A stretch of 64,000 nt of DNA, taken from the NCBI RefSeq assembly GCF_019175385.1, contig NC_083348.1, forward strand, positions 3,549,001 to 3,613,000, written 5' to 3'. The notes under the pieces are model-generated. The model ran no database searches. It had not been told where the DNA came from and saw only the letters and a list, made by a program, of their open reading frames with translations. The position numbers and the translations under genes were made by a program. Positions 12,637 to 25,097 of this stretch are shown here, one piece after another. Positions within the stretch are counted from its first letter, which is position 1. The number at the start of each line of letters is the position of its first letter. This stretch comes from Lycium barbarum (lineage: Eukaryota > Streptophyta > Magnoliopsida > Solanales > Solanaceae).

Positions 12637-13016
12637 CTAACGAAACAAAACATTCAAAAAATTCTTATTCGAAAAATAAAACGCATAGGCATAGGCACGT
12701 AGACCCAAAAGACAAAAAGACTTGAATCTAAGAGGAGGGAGAACCACCCCCGGAAGTGGGAAGTTTGTTTGACCCTTGCTATCAGAGCCGCTCTTCTCAG
12801 AGGTCTGAAGATTCGCTATCGCGGATTCGACAGCCGCAAAGTCTACGTCAGCGTCCAGCAGCGCCTCTGAAAGATCCAGTTTATTGTTCAAAGCTTCCTA
12901 GAAGGCGTCCTGACGTGACTTCAGAATAGCTAGGTCATGGGCTAAGTTTTCCTTATACTCTACAGCAATGCGACGTTATTGCAGCTTTTCCCATCGGGTC
13001 CAGAGTTGGGCTCGGG
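12637..13016 (-). pseudogene. Element D antisense ORF, 3' segment (left of element A)
   Basis: On the minus strand one frame runs from the element A junction at 13016 to about 12640 with two stops. It encodes a coiled-coil-like, Glu/Lys/Leu-rich region (WTRWEKLQ, then VEYKENLAHDLAILKSRQ, then LLDADVDFAAVESAIANLQ). The frame is the same one that reaches element A's other boundary at 43014 once element A and one TSD copy are ignored. Antisense ORFs after integrase are known in several Tat elements (for example Grande and Retand); their function is unknown. Confidence 0.7.
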
Positions 13017-15579
13017 TGTCATGCCCTAAACCCGACCCTGGACGTAATAGGCATCCGATGTAATAAATAACACTGGAAGCACCTTATGAATCAACGAACA
13101 TCTAATCCTTTCTGTTAAACAACCTATCTTAATAAATATAAAACAAGTCATTTATAATTTGGACGAAAGGATAATCATATTTAGAGGTAATTCAACGGAA
13201 GTTAAATAAAATACTTTGTTATAAAACGTGGCAAAATTCCTCAACGAGTCATGTGAGACTCCAAAATACTACCTAGTATCTGACAATAATCTATGGAGCT
13301 ACTAAGATCCTAAGTAAATGTCTAACTCATCGGGACGCAGCCCGGAACACTGAAATAAATAAGTAAATACAGGATAGTGTCCTACGAACAAGCATGTGCG
13401 TTCACCAATAAGTCTGAAAGTAGCAAGCATTCCTATTCCGCACGTGTATCACGAACTTGCTCCTCAATGTTACCTGACACACCACAAAAACTAACAATCG
13501 TATGCCTGAGTACTGGGTACTCATTGAGTGTCTAAGGGATAATAGTTAACAAAAACAAAATAATATAAATAAAATCCGTAAAACGGTATCAATGAAAGAC
13601 AGTTCAAATCCAAAGAAAAAGTAAGCCAGTAACCTTAAAGAAATCATGAGAGAATCAAACAACAAAGAACACATCAAGTTAAATCATTACCGTTTACCGT
13701 GTCAAGTATTTCACTTACGAACTCAATATCACCACAAGACACTCACAGGAAACAAAATATTAACTACTCGATACTCCAGGCTAAGAATTCACGGAGGCTA
13801 ATCGCCCTCTGGACTACCACAGCAATAGATGCACTGGGTTGCATGCCTCAGAGGTCAATCGTCTTCTCGACTAACACAATAATAATTGTATCGATACGTT
13901 AGGATCCATAACGGCTAATCACCCTCTGGATTAGCACAACTTTCCCATACAGGCCAAACACAAACAATTACAATCATGGCATATAACCAAATCATCAATC
14001 GGGGCTTATAGCCGAATTCAGTTCTCAACCCATTTTCTCAAAATAGAGGTATTTCATATCACATTCAATTTATAAAATCGTGTTCAATTCACCAATTCCA
14101 TTGCAAGTTCAAGATCATTCATTCAAGGCAAAACAAATTTAAAACTTTGGTCTTTTAGAAATAAATTCAATCCTCCCATAATGGGGCAAAATGTGTTCAT
14201 TATGATAGTTTAATTCGTTTAAGGTTCGATAGAGGCTTAACCCTACACGCGCATGACCTTATTCAAAATCATCTCACATTCCGAAAATAAATTCGAAAGA
14301 AGCATCCATAAAAACAAGATTTTTCAGTCATGTTCATATTCTAATGCAGGATTTCAAAACACATGTATTCATCCACACGCATAGAATAAGAAGAGCATAC
14401 TTAATACGTTTCAGTAAAGTTGTCATGCTTCAAAAAAGATTTTCAAAACATACACATACATCAAATCCCGCTCAAATGTAATTCTCAAGGTTCAACAATC
14501 ACACTACAATGGTTTTATATGAGAAAGATTAGAACTTTACACCTTTCCGTAGGATTCCTACCCTTTTTGAAAAGTAGGGTTTCTAGGCCTAATTTTGTGT
14601 TCTTGCTTTCATGAAATTCACCCATGGATTCCGATGATATATAAATGATGTATAAACCCCAGCAATCCCCATAACTATACTTGAATTTCAGAAACTTACA
14701 CAATGAATTCCCAACGATTCTCCTCTTCAACCGTTCTTGAATCGAATTCTCATAATCTATGGAGTAGGTAAGGTTTCTAATGTTAATTTTCGTTAGATTG
14801 AGGTACTAATCATTGGAATTGATCAAGAACTTACCTTAGATGTTTTGGGGAAGCCTTAGGGTTGTTTGCTCTCAAAAAGTCGTCTTTCAATGGTTTTCTA
14901 CGAAGTTGGAATATATGATAAATGAAATTTCAAGTTAAGTGTTAAATTTATAGCACGGGGCATTTGGAACACCTGGCTCGCCGAGCAAGCTAAAAATCGA
15001 GGGGTGACCTCGCTAAGGGCCTCGCTCAGCTAGCTGAATAGCGAGGTCGTAGCTCGCTTTGAGGTTCGCTCAGCGAGCTCACCCGACCAAAATGGACTTA
15101 GTCGATTTTTCTTAATTGTTTTCACTTTTGGACCCTCTACCTGACTGAGCGAGGGATATGGAAAGCTCCTATCTCTCTCTGGAGCTTGCTCAGCGAACTC
15201 CGCACCCATTTCATACTTAGACAAAATTTTATGTTTTTTTTATTTTTTTGACAGTTTTAAGTGAAATAAGCATAACTCCTAGCACACAGCTCTTCCTGAG
15301 CATCACTTTATATGGATAGAAAAGTCTTTCAAATATATATAACTTTTATGTTTTGAGTTTTCTCAAATTGCTAATGGATTTTCACATAAACAGGCTGGAA
15401 GTCAGGTCTACCGAAAACTTAGTCGATTCTATCGAATCTTACACACCCCACTATTCATATTGATCTTAAAACAACTATTTTCACCCAAACTCATCTCAAT
15501 ATGACTTCATATGTCTAAAATGTTACATTAATACTCTTTCAACATATTCACACCTAATTCGAATTTACGGAGTGTTACA
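13017..15579 (-). repeat. Element A 3' LTR (left copy)
   Basis: It begins tgtcatgccc and ends gtgttaca on the plus strand and pairs with 40447-43008. It holds one repeat cluster near 13790-13940 (units like ggctaatcgccctctggac) and a palindromic cgctcagcgagctc cluster near 14975-15205. Confidence 0.95.
14975..15205 (-). promoter_or_regulatory. Palindrome cluster in element A 3' LTR
   Basis: Repeated forms of ctcgctcagcgagctc lie upstream (minus-strand sense) of ctataaattt at about 14947-14956. The same cluster is at about 42400-42640 in the other LTR. A promoter role is inferred from position. Confidence 0.45.
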
Positions 15580-15595
15580 TTATCCCCCTCTCAGG
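15580..15595 (-). promoter_or_regulatory. Element A polypurine tract
   Basis: On the minus strand gagagggggata lies directly before the LTR start tgtaacactccg. This is the expected site for plus-strand DNA priming. Confidence 0.7.
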
Positions 15596-15837
15596 ATCAT
15601 GCGCCATCAAATGAGAGTTATGGCCTAAGATTTTCACTAAACCTCAAGTCTTCAAAATTTTCACTAGAGTTCCTTTGTGTTGCAAGCTATCTCAAACAAA
15701 ACTCAGCTAATGCTCTAACAATAACCATATGGTCCTTACAGGGACTCCCCACAACTACACCAAACAAGCCTATCCATGAAATAAGAGATTTACACCTTTA
15801 GTCTACACTTTAACTAGGATTCGATAACCAAAAAGGT

Positions 15838-17180
15838 TCAACACATACCTGAAATAGGAAATAAGTGAGGGTATCTCTTATTCATGTCCTCCTCCACTTC
15901 CCAAGTCACTTCTTCGGTATTATGGTTTCCCCACAGGACTTTAACCGATGCTACATCTTTTGTCTTTAACCTTCTAACTTGTCGATCTAAGATCTGAACC
16001 GATTCCTCTTCGTAAGACAACCCTTCGTTGGATTCAATCTCTTTATGATTCAAGACATCAAAAGGATCAGGATTATACAATCTCAACATCCAAATGTGAA
16101 ACACAGGATGCACCATGGCCATCTAAGACGGTAACTTCAATTCATAAGCCACCTTCCCAATTCTCCTAACAATCTCATATGGGCCAATAAAATGAGGGCT
16201 GAGCTTACCCTTTCTACTAAACCGCATCACTCCCTTCATTGGCAACACTTTCAAAAAGAATGTGTCACCAACAACAAACTCTAACTCATGACGCCTCATA
16301 TCCGTATAAGAATTCTGTCGACTCTGAGCTGTCTTTAGTCGTTGCATAATGAGGTTCACCTTCTCGATTGCTTTGTTCACTTATTAAAAACCAAATAAAT
16401 CTACTTCGGTGGGTTCAAACGACCCGATTGGTGATCTACAACGTCTCCCATAAAGTGTTTCATATAGAGCCATCTGAATACTGGCTTGATAACTATTGTT
16501 GTGCGCGAACTCCACAAGAGGTAGATGCTCATCCCAATTACCTCAAAAGTCAATTTCACATGCTCGCAACATGTCTTTTAGAGTTTGTATAGTTCTCTCT
16601 GCTTGTCCATCTATTTGAGAATGGAAAGCAGTACTCAAGTTTACCCGAGTTCCCAAACCTTCTTGAAATGATTTCCAGAAATGAGCAGTGAATTGTGTAC
16701 CTCTATCTGATATGATGGATGTTGGAATTCCATGTAATCTCCCTATCTCCTTCAGATATAACTTGGCGTATTATGCTACGGTGTCCGTTGTCTTCATAGG
16801 AAGGAAATGAGCAGACTTAGTGATTTTGTCCCTTAAGTGAGTATGTCCATTATCACCCAAATAGAATCGAACTTGGCCCTTGTACGAGGTAAAACCATAA
16901 CAAAGTCCATGTTAATCATCTCCCACTTCCATTGGGGAATCTTAATATTCTGAGCCAAACTACCAGGTCTTTAGTGTTCCGCCTTTACCTGTTGACAGTT
17001 CAAACACTTAGCCACAAAGTTAGAGATATCTACCTTTATGCTCTTCCACCAACAGCGTTGTTTCAAATCCTTATACATCTTGGTAGATCCTGGATGCATA
17101 GAATATTTAGAACTATGCGCTTGAACCATCAACCCTTGTCGAAGACCATCAACATCAGGGACACATAAGCGCCCTTGCAA
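15838..17180 (-). pseudogene. Element A integrase with chromodomain, frameshifted
   Basis: Read from 17180 leftward: zinc-binding domain (HSSKYSMHPG and CLNCQQVK, 17180-16971), catalytic core in broken frames (DSIWVIMD, SDRGTQFTAHF, QIDGQAERTIQTL between about 16950 and 16560, with D, D and E kept), the GPY/F module (GKLSPHFIGPYEI, about 16210-16170) and a C-terminal chromodomain (ILDRQVRRLKTKDVASVKVLW, in parts, then EEVTWEVEEDM, about 16000-15870). The chromodomain is believed to guide insertion to heterochromatin in this lineage. Several frame changes in the core disable it. Confidence 0.88.
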
Positions 17181-17243
17181 TCTTAGAACATCATCATCTG
17201 CTCCAACGGTGAACGAAGAGTACTCACCCCTTTCAACTTCATC

Positions 17244-17810
17244 TCACAGTCTCACCACGAGTCTATCTTCATATTGCTTGGCCTTAATTCTCTCCATAAT
17301 ATCAGACCGCGTTTGCGTGATTCCCATTAGCTCCCCATCCTCAGTTTCATCAAGTCGAACTCTAAGACTAGAAAGTCTTTGAATTTCCCTACCCATCAGC
17401 ATATCCTGAGCACGTAAATATGCTAGTGTGCCTATGGACTTTCTGCTCAAAGCATCAGCAACAACATTCGCTTTACCAGGATAGTACAAGATATTCAAGT
17501 CATAATCTTTCAACAGCTGTAACCATCTCCTCTATGTGAGATTCAACTCTCACTGCTTGAAGATGTATTGCAAGCTCTTATGATCAGTGAAGACATCACA
17601 GTTCTCACTATACAAGTAATGACGCCAAATTTTTAAAGCAAAAATCACAGCAACCAATTCCAAATCATGGGCAGGATAATTCTTCTCATGCTTTTTCAAC
17701 TGTCGCGAAGTGTAGGCTACCGCTTTACCATTCTGCATCAACATACAACCCAACCCAATTCTGGAAGCATCACAATAAACTATATATCAACCAGACCCTA
17801 AAGGTAAAGT
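17244..17810 (-). pseudogene. Element A RNase H, broken
   Basis: It follows RT on the minus strand. Motifs are [19 protein letters not shown] and [15 protein letters not shown] (17753-17550), then [19 protein letters not shown] (about 17500-17445). A stop near 17549 and others near 17785 interrupt it. The catalytic Asp of TDHKS is kept. Confidence 0.85.
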
Positions 17811-17831
17811 CAGAATAGGTGCCGAAGTCAA

Positions 17832-18644
17832 TCACGCCTTAAGCTTTTGAAAGCTCTTTTTACAGGCTTCAGACCATTGGAACTTAGCAGTCTTCTTAGT
17901 CAGTTTCATCAGTGATACAGCTATAGATGAACAACCTTCTACAAACTTTTGGTAGTAACTTGCCAAACCCAAGAAGCTACAAGTATTTGTCGCACTTGTG
18001 GGTCTCGGCCAGTACTTAACTACTGAAATTTTTTGAGGATCAACCTTGATGCCTTCGCTAGACATAACGTGACCTAAGAATGCCACATAGTTAAGCCATA
18101 ACTCGCACTTAGAAAATTTTGCATACAACTTGTTCTCCTCAAGCATTTTAAAGGTTATTCTCAAGTGACCTGCATGTTTCTCACGACTCTTCGCATGCAC
18201 TCGAATATCATCAATAAAGACAATAATAAAACAATCAAGAAAGAGTTTGAACACGCGATTCATCTGGTCCAAAAATGCAACAGGGGCATTCGTCAGACCA
18301 AAGGACATCACCAGAAATTTAAAGTGCCCATAACGAAAAGCTGTTTTTGGAATATCCTGCTCCTTCATTTTCAGCTGATGATAACCAGACCTCAAGTCGA
18401 TCTTGGAAAATAATTTAGCACCCTGAAGTTGGTCAAACAAGTCATCTATCCTGGGGAAAAAATACTTATTCTTAATGGTCACCTTATTAAGTTGACGATA
18501 ATCAACACCCATTCTAAGATAACCATCCTTCTTTCTAAAGAACAGGACCGGAGCACCGTAAGGTGAGGTACTTGGTCCAATAAAACCTTTATCCAGCAAG
18601 TCCTTCAATTGGTCTTTCAATTCTCGTAGCTCCGCCGGAGCCAT
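17832..18644 (-). CDS. Element A reverse transcriptase, uninterrupted fragment of pol
   Basis: This is the longest open pol piece of element A, 270 codons. Domain order: [64 protein letters not shown], catalytic FIDDI (both Asp kept), and the connection [15 protein letters not shown]. It would copy the RNA genome to cDNA in the virus-like particle. Protease upstream and RNase H downstream are broken, so it survives only as part of a defective polyprotein. The first Met is an internal residue of the polyprotein, not a real start. Confidence 0.9.
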   Translation of the reverse strand: MAPAELRELKDQLKDLLDKGFIGPSTSPYGAPVLFFRKKDGYLRMGVDYRQLNKVTIKNKYFFPRIDDLFDQLQGAKLFSKIDLRSGYHQLKMKEQDIPKTAFRYGHFKFLVMSFGLTNAPVAFLDQMNRVFKLFLDCFIIVFIDDIRVHAKSREKHAGHLRITFKMLEENKLYAKFSKCELWLNYVAFLGHVMSSEGIKVDPQKISVVKYWPRPTSATNTCSFLGLASYYQKFVEGCSSIAVSLMKLTKKTAKFQWSEACKKSFQKLKA

Positions 18645-19289
18645 GCGATACGGAGGAATAGAGATCGGTTAAGTATCAGTGACAACATCAATCCCAAAAT
18701 CAATAACTCTATCAGGTGGAATACCTGCAAGATCTTCTGGAAACACTTCGAAAAATTCATTAGCTATAGGAACAAACTTAAATTCGGGTACTACAGCTTG
18801 AGTATCGTTGACGGCAACTAGATGATAAATACACCCGTTCGAAATCATTTTATGAGCCTTGAGATATGAAATAAAAATACCTCGAGGCTTAGCAACATCA
18901 CCTTTTCACACAAATATGGGTTCATTAGGGAATTCAAATCGAACTAATTTATGCCGGCAATCCTCATTTGAAACAATTCAGCTACAGTCTCTAGTTCGAG
19001 GTAGAGACATCCCTAGTTCAAACAAATCAACTATAGTCTCACGGCCCTTGACTACAACTACACAACCACTATAAATTCTAGAAGCAATAACGGGGACACC
19101 GATATGGGTATCCACAGAGAAGGGTTCTAACAAAAGTTCGGGCTCCACCCCAAAATCAAGAGCAAAATATGGTATCACATAAGAGCGATTTGAACCCGAA
19201 TCAATCAACGAATACGCATCAAAATAGAAAATAGTGAGAATACCTGTGACCACTACATTTGAGGCTTCATCCGCCTCCCAACGAGTCAA
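18645..19289 (-). pseudogene. Element A aspartic protease and PR-RT linker, broken
   Basis: The active-site motif reads LIDSGSNRSYV near 19205-19173 within 19289-18978. The segment usually holding DFDVILGMDWL is missing after LFELGMSLP, which indicates an internal deletion. The linker to RT (IDFGIDVVTDT, then [11 protein letters not shown]) follows with a stop at about 18670. Confidence 0.78.
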
Positions 19290-19319
19290 ACCATAAAGTT
19301 GGGCTTGTCATCCGCCTCC

Positions 19320-19516
19320 CTACGAGTCAAACCACTTTACCAGTCCCATTACCATAAGCATTAGGAATATTGTTAGTATTACCAGCAAGTGGATTTTAGC
19401 CACAATAGGAGCAGATGAATTATTTCTCTGGCAAAAAAAGTTAGCCATTTCACGAAACGACTTCCTACAATCTTTCTTGATATGACCCCTTATACCACAA
19501 TGGTGACAAATAAGAT
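19320..19516 (-). pseudogene. Element A gag, zinc-knuckle end
   Basis: It contains CHHCGIRGHIKKDC, a CX2CX4HX4C nucleocapsid knuckle that packages RNA. It is the 3' end of the gag whose 5' part is at 39194-40218. Element B inserted just before the knuckle. Confidence 0.88.
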
Positions 19517-21867
19517 TATCACGACCCAACTAGTGGGCCATGACTGGTACCCGGAGCTGACTACCGAGCACCACTCATCATGTTGTCTATCATACTTAGC
19601 AAGAACATATATCATTCTCAACACTAAACTCATCAGGAAACAATCTCCAAATATCTCTCAAAATATGGGTGCATACGTAGGCCCATAAGGCTACAAAATG
19701 ATATACAGAGTATAGGCTAAAGAAATCTCATAACATCTATTACCCACACCTAGGTATCTACGAGCCTCTAACCGGAATACTAAAGTCATAAGGACGGGAC
19801 AGGACCCGCCATGCCCCAAATATGTACACAAAGAATATACCAATAGGTTTCACCTCCGGAGTAGTGGAGTGCTCCTGTACAACTGCTGAGTAAGCTCCTA
19901 AGCATCTGCACCGTCTCCCTGTCTACCTGTGTGCATGAACACAGCGTCCATAAATAAAAGTACGCCAGTACAAATAATGTACTGAGTATGTAAGGCATAT
20001 ATGATAACATAATAAGGAAATATAGAAAGCATAAGAAGAAAAGATAACTGTAACTACTTGCCTCTTGAGGCGGAATCATGCATGCTCACTTTTACCTTTA
20101 AAACCAGATCATAACACATATATACAGATATAATTAAGCTGTCTGAGCCATATGTCATCACTAGCCCGCGTCCGGGTATCCCGCGTCTGGGATAGTCATC
20201 TCACGCCGCCCACTACTGGTGCCGACTGTGCCATATAGACACGGTGTTATTATCATCATCTATAAGCTGCCCACTACGCCCAGTATAATGGTGCTTCCCG
20301 GCCGTATAGGCGCGGTGTAATCATATATAAAAATAAGCATACATGTGAGCCCAATCAAAGCTACAAACATATCGGAGTGACGTAAGGTCGGGAACCTCCA
20401 ATTATCTTATGGGACCATCATCATCGCTAAGCCTCGCCTTGAATGAACTAATATCAAGAGGTGAGACAATAACAAGGAATAACATCAATGAAATCATAAA
20501 CATAGGATCATCAAGCTTGTGAAAGCATCATTATCATCCTCACTATCATAGAACATATCTCTTTAGAATCTTTAACTCTCATTTTTTGGAATGTAAGAAG
20601 GTCATGGGAGTATAGAAAAGAAATCATAATATATAAGTCATGCCTTTGAAAGAAGGGGACTAGCATTACATGCCTTTATGTCTCTTTAGCTTTGCTAACT
20701 AAATGCTTCCCTCCAAGCTCACGATTCTACATCCAAGAGAATTCGTACTAAGATTAGATAATCGGACACATACTTGAAGCTAAGCTAAGGTGAATAAGGG
20801 CTAACGAAAATGGGGCAGCACTTCCTTTGTTTCCACAATTTTCTCCATATAATATAACAACTCCCAAACATCAATAATATCATAATCAATAAACTTTGCT
20901 AAACTAGACATTATTCAATCCTCAAATTCCCTCTCAAAGCCATTCATAACCATAATTACCACCCAACGTCGTATTCATTCACATATAATGCTTCTTTAAC
21001 ATCCTTAATATCATTCACAACAAGATTATACCCATGCCATGTCAAGAACTATCATTCAAGTCAAGTCATTGTTCAAACATACCATTATTTTCACATTTGA
21101 GCTCCATACTCCACTTTCCTCCTCAATCCAAGTCTTTCAACCTCTCAATATTCTTAATAACATGAAATGAGCATAAAACTCACCTTTGATTCTGTAGGAA
21201 CGATCTTTGAATGAAGATACTTCACTTGGAGAAAACCCTAGCTTTCATTTCAAAGGAATTCTTGATTCTCACAAGCCCTAGAAAACATCCTTGCACCTGA
21301 TTCTACTAATTTTTGGTGTTTAATCTTTTATTTATCAAGGGTTTATGTTGATATAGTGTGGGGAAGGTTCTAGAGGTGTGGAGAAGGTTGGAGAAGATGA
21401 GAAATGAAAGAAATGAATTTGGGGTCCTCCTTATATAAAATTTAAAAGCTGCCCGTCGGGTGTTATACGGTACGAATGACGAAGCGTCGATCTAACCGTC
21501 GAAGTCGTGAAATTTTTGGTGAGCAATCTTTCATTTTCTTTCATTCTACGGTGAGAAGGATGGTCCGTCGAACTGATCGACGGAGCGTCGATCTTCTTCG
21601 TCGAATGGTCTTCACGCTAGATAAATTCTACTGCACCATCGACGAAGCGTCGCTCCGTCTGAAGGTACAAAGAACTACCGTCGAACCCCCCTTTACAGAA
21701 CAACGAGGAAGTTTCATTTTGACGAATTTTCCTCCCTTGCCTCAAATGTCTTTGGAATCTTAATTAGAACAATTAAGTATCCCTTCTTACTTGTAGGGAC
21801 ATCATATACACCTTAACTTACGTTAGTCTATTCACCGCTCAGCAACCCGAAATTCTGAGGTGTAACA
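19517..21867 (-). repeat. Element B 3' LTR (left copy)
   Basis: It pairs with 36836-39188 and is about 93-95 percent alike by eye at the ends. The first base pair after T is changed (tatcacg for tgtcacg). It contains a repeat module near 20160-20330 and a cgacgaagcgtcgatc palindrome cluster at 21462-21690 next to the TATA-like tttatataag (minus strand). Confidence 0.94.
21462..21690 (-). promoter_or_regulatory. Palindrome cluster in element B 3' LTR
   Basis: Repeated forms of gacggagcgtcgatc lie beside ccgtataacacccgacggg (minus strand) and a TATA-like tttatataag near 21431-21441. The same block is at 38762-39010 in the right LTR. Confidence 0.45.
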
Positions 21868-22203
21868 CTCTCCCCCCTTGGGAACATTCGTCCTCAAATG
21901 TTAAGTTCTCGGGGATTCAACAAAAATTTCGCTATAGTTTCCCCTGTAATATGGCACTATCGTCCTATCACAACAACCAAAAATAACATCGCCTCACAGG
22001 GCTACAACAACAATAGCAACAAGACATGGCCACACTCGAACCAAAAGCATTGAAAGAACATTACATACCTAGGGACAATGGCGTCTCATCTTGCACTTCT
22101 GCTGGGGGTGGAAATAAGTACTAGTATTTGGACTTCATATCTTCTTACGCTTCCCAATGCACCTCTTTTACTTCTGCGCTCCCCTCATAATACCTTCGTC
22201 AAC
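21868..22203 (-). pseudogene. Element B PPT, 3' leader and chromodomain remnant
   Basis: Minus-strand sequence aligns with element C 33470-33814. It runs from a degenerate chromodomain end (LTKVL, then a stop, near 22203-22170) through gccatattacaggggaaact to cttaacatttgaggacgaatg and a purine tract next to the LTR. Homology to C starts right after the poly(T) run at 22204-22218. Confidence 0.75.
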
Positions 22204-25097
22204 TTTTTTTTTTTTTTTGTTCTTCTTTCACAACCCCAGAACCTTTAATGATATTTCTGGGGTGCAGTAAGAAATCCTCTCAGAGTCTTTTAATGATATT
22301 TCTAAATCTATCTTCAAGATGAAATTTCCACATTCCACTAATTTTTTACTCTCCCATTCTTGCAAGCTTCATACGGCCATCTGGATATATCATTTCCAGA
22401 TCATCTTGACAGGTCTTTAAAGGTCTAACATACGTGCTTTTAGCATGCCTTGGAAAGTTAAAAAATGAGCTCTATTCGCTTACCCATCTCAGAATAGGGG
22501 GTTTACCAGAATGACCTATCTTTCCTAGATCTTTCGGAATACATCGATCTTCAGGTGCCGGTAGGGAACCAAGCATTTTTGCCTGAAAATTTTCCATAGA
22601 TAGTTTATATGATTCTTTACAATTGCAACATCCATCTCAGCTTTAGGTTCCTTCTCATTCTTGACTAGTGCCACAAAATTGTCTTACACAAGTTTACTCC
22701 CTATTATATCCTTCACCACCATCTCTCGCTTTCAGTTTCTCATTTAAATCCATCTTACTGCATTTACTTTGCAATGCGGCCTTAATTCCTTTCTGTTTCA
22801 GTATTCTAAGCTTGGAATTCTCGTATCACCCATACGCTTTCTCTTCCAAACGATCATACATATTTGTTCCTCTTCATTGTAGGTTGCTACCGTCAAGTAT
22901 TCGAATATTTTCAAATAGTTCGTCTCCATTTCAAACCTCTTCTATTGCTAACTCCGCATCCATGTGTCTTTCTTGATTGGCTATTCCACTTGACTTCCCG
23001 TCTTAGTCCATCATTCACTTCTCCCTCTAATCCAAATCTTACTCTCATTGTCTGTATCTCCTCACTATGAAATCATTCGCATGAGCTCTTATTGAATGGA
23101 AATACCGTTTTATCCTTGTCTATCTCATGCTTGGACTGAAGCCGCAATGCTCACGTGATGTATCTTCTTGAGGCTAATACCGCTCTTCTGTCATATGCCC
23201 ATCCTTTAACTCTACCTCATAACTCACCTTACTGTCGTACAACTGCCATGTGGACTTTTCCGCTCATCTTCCATTCTATGGCCTATATCTTGTATTATCT
23301 CATTTTTACGCCTCCGACGGCCACGTTGCCTTGGAAAATCGAAGACTACTTCTTTGATAGTCTCTTTTGGTTACCTTTTAGTTGCCACGACTATCAAACC
23401 ATAAGGGAATTGTCTTTACCCCAATGTTTATTTCGTTACTTCTATTAATACCCATAAACTGTCTCGTGTGTTTACCATTTCTATCGATGTAGCTCATAAC
23501 CGCTCTATACTCCTTATGCCAAATCGTCCCCAAGCTCGCTCTCTCTTGGCTCACCTTTCTCAGTAATCTCTCCCTGGGACCTTTACCGTGTAACTCACCG
23601 GGATACAATTCCATCTGTTGTTGTCCTGACGCACATATAAAGTCAGTCCATTAATCATTCACAACCAAACCTTGTTCCTCCTTTCATCTTAACCCTTATC
23701 CTTTCCTCAAATGATTTATTTCATAGAACAATAACCCTAAACCTATTTTAGAGTACCATTGGCTTCTCTTTCCTTTCTTCTCTTTTCTCTCAGAACACCA
23801 CCATCTTTTGATAAAATTGTAACTTAAGGTTCAATGTCAATCCCTCTACACTCTTCTCTGATCAATTCACACTGTTATAGGAGTACTGCACTTTGTTATC
23901 CCAACATTTTAATAACGGGGTAACACATTGTCCTTTTAGAATTCTTTGTATGGATGTTTTATAAACTCACTCTCCACGCATAGGATATCTTACTCGACAC
24001 TTGGTTCAATAATTCTCGTCATAATGTACTTAGCCACATCGTTCTTATAGCATGGTTCAATTTCAATCACCTCACAACACCCATTAACATGCTTACTTGG
24101 TATTAGAAGATCCGCAGGGTTTGATTCTCTTTCACCCTCTATTTATCAAGTTACTGCTCTAGCAGACTTCCCTCTAATTTGCCTCGCTCCTACCCTTCCT
24201 TTTCTGCTTCCAGCACATGCCGAATACTTGTCACTTATCATCCTTCTATTTCGCCGATCAATCTTATCTTATTTTCACTTTCCTTCATATCTGTAATAGC
24301 AATCCCTGTCATATAATCGTTCGAGTAAATTCTTGAATATATATGTCCTGGACTATAACACGGAACACAACTGCGATCATAAGGTTACCCAATTGCTAGG
24401 CAAGGAGCTTTTGTGAACACATATCTTTTAACCTCTTTCCTCGAGGTCTCACCGATGTCAATAAGGCTGGCTTATAGTGATATGAAAGTTTTCCTCACAC
24501 TATAACCATCAAGCAAATCCTAGCTTAATAATCTGATTCGGTGTATCATGTATCAGCTTATGTGTATACATCAAGTTTATCTCATAACTTAATGTTCCCC
24601 AAAACAAAGAGAGCTAGACAAATTTTCTAACTTACAACTTCTTTTAGAGTGCTTATCCCTTTAATTCTCCTTAGTGTATGAAAATTCTTTCTATTCCAAG
24701 CACATCACTTTCCCCTTCTCATGTTCCTTATTCCATCCTAACTTATTCATCATTCCCTCAGCTTAATACGTACTTACTATGTTTATCCCGCATTTAACTA
24801 CTACAGCTCCGACAACTTCCTTTAGATTCCTGGAAGAATTTTGGGAGAGTTTCGTTTATGAACATAACAATCCCGAACCTGCACACAGCCCAGAAAACGC
24901 ATCCCATGCCCTAAAGGCCACATATAGAAACACATATATAATATACAGCTCAGCAGCACAAGGCTGACTACTATAAAAGAATTTAAGTAATAGGGCTTGT
25001 CTCATAAGTTGTACCTGCACACTCTTTCCAGAATTCCATTGTACATATTATGTCAGTCAACTCCCTCTTCGTGGAGGTTTACTTACTCATGAATTAT
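22204..25097 (-). other. Unrecognised 2.9-kb segment replacing most of element B pol, with poly(A) end
   Basis: Between the protease fragment and the chromodomain remnant there is no RT, RNase H or integrase signal on either strand. On the minus strand the segment ends with a run of 15 A (22204-22218 as T on plus). It then joins the chromodomain sequence directly. Only short chance reading frames are seen. It could be a retroposed or template-switched transcript, or a heavily decayed insertion; I cannot name it. Confidence 0.55.

Noticed and set aside
21476..21763. Arg-rich 95-codon open frame
   Set aside because: It comes from the cgtcgatc palindrome repeats of the element B LTR. It is not conserved as a frame in the other LTR.
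22668..23614. Overlapping open frames on both strands in the element B cargo segment
   Set aside because: No motif, no codon pattern and no homology that I recognise. I kept the region as unrecognised rather than call a gene.
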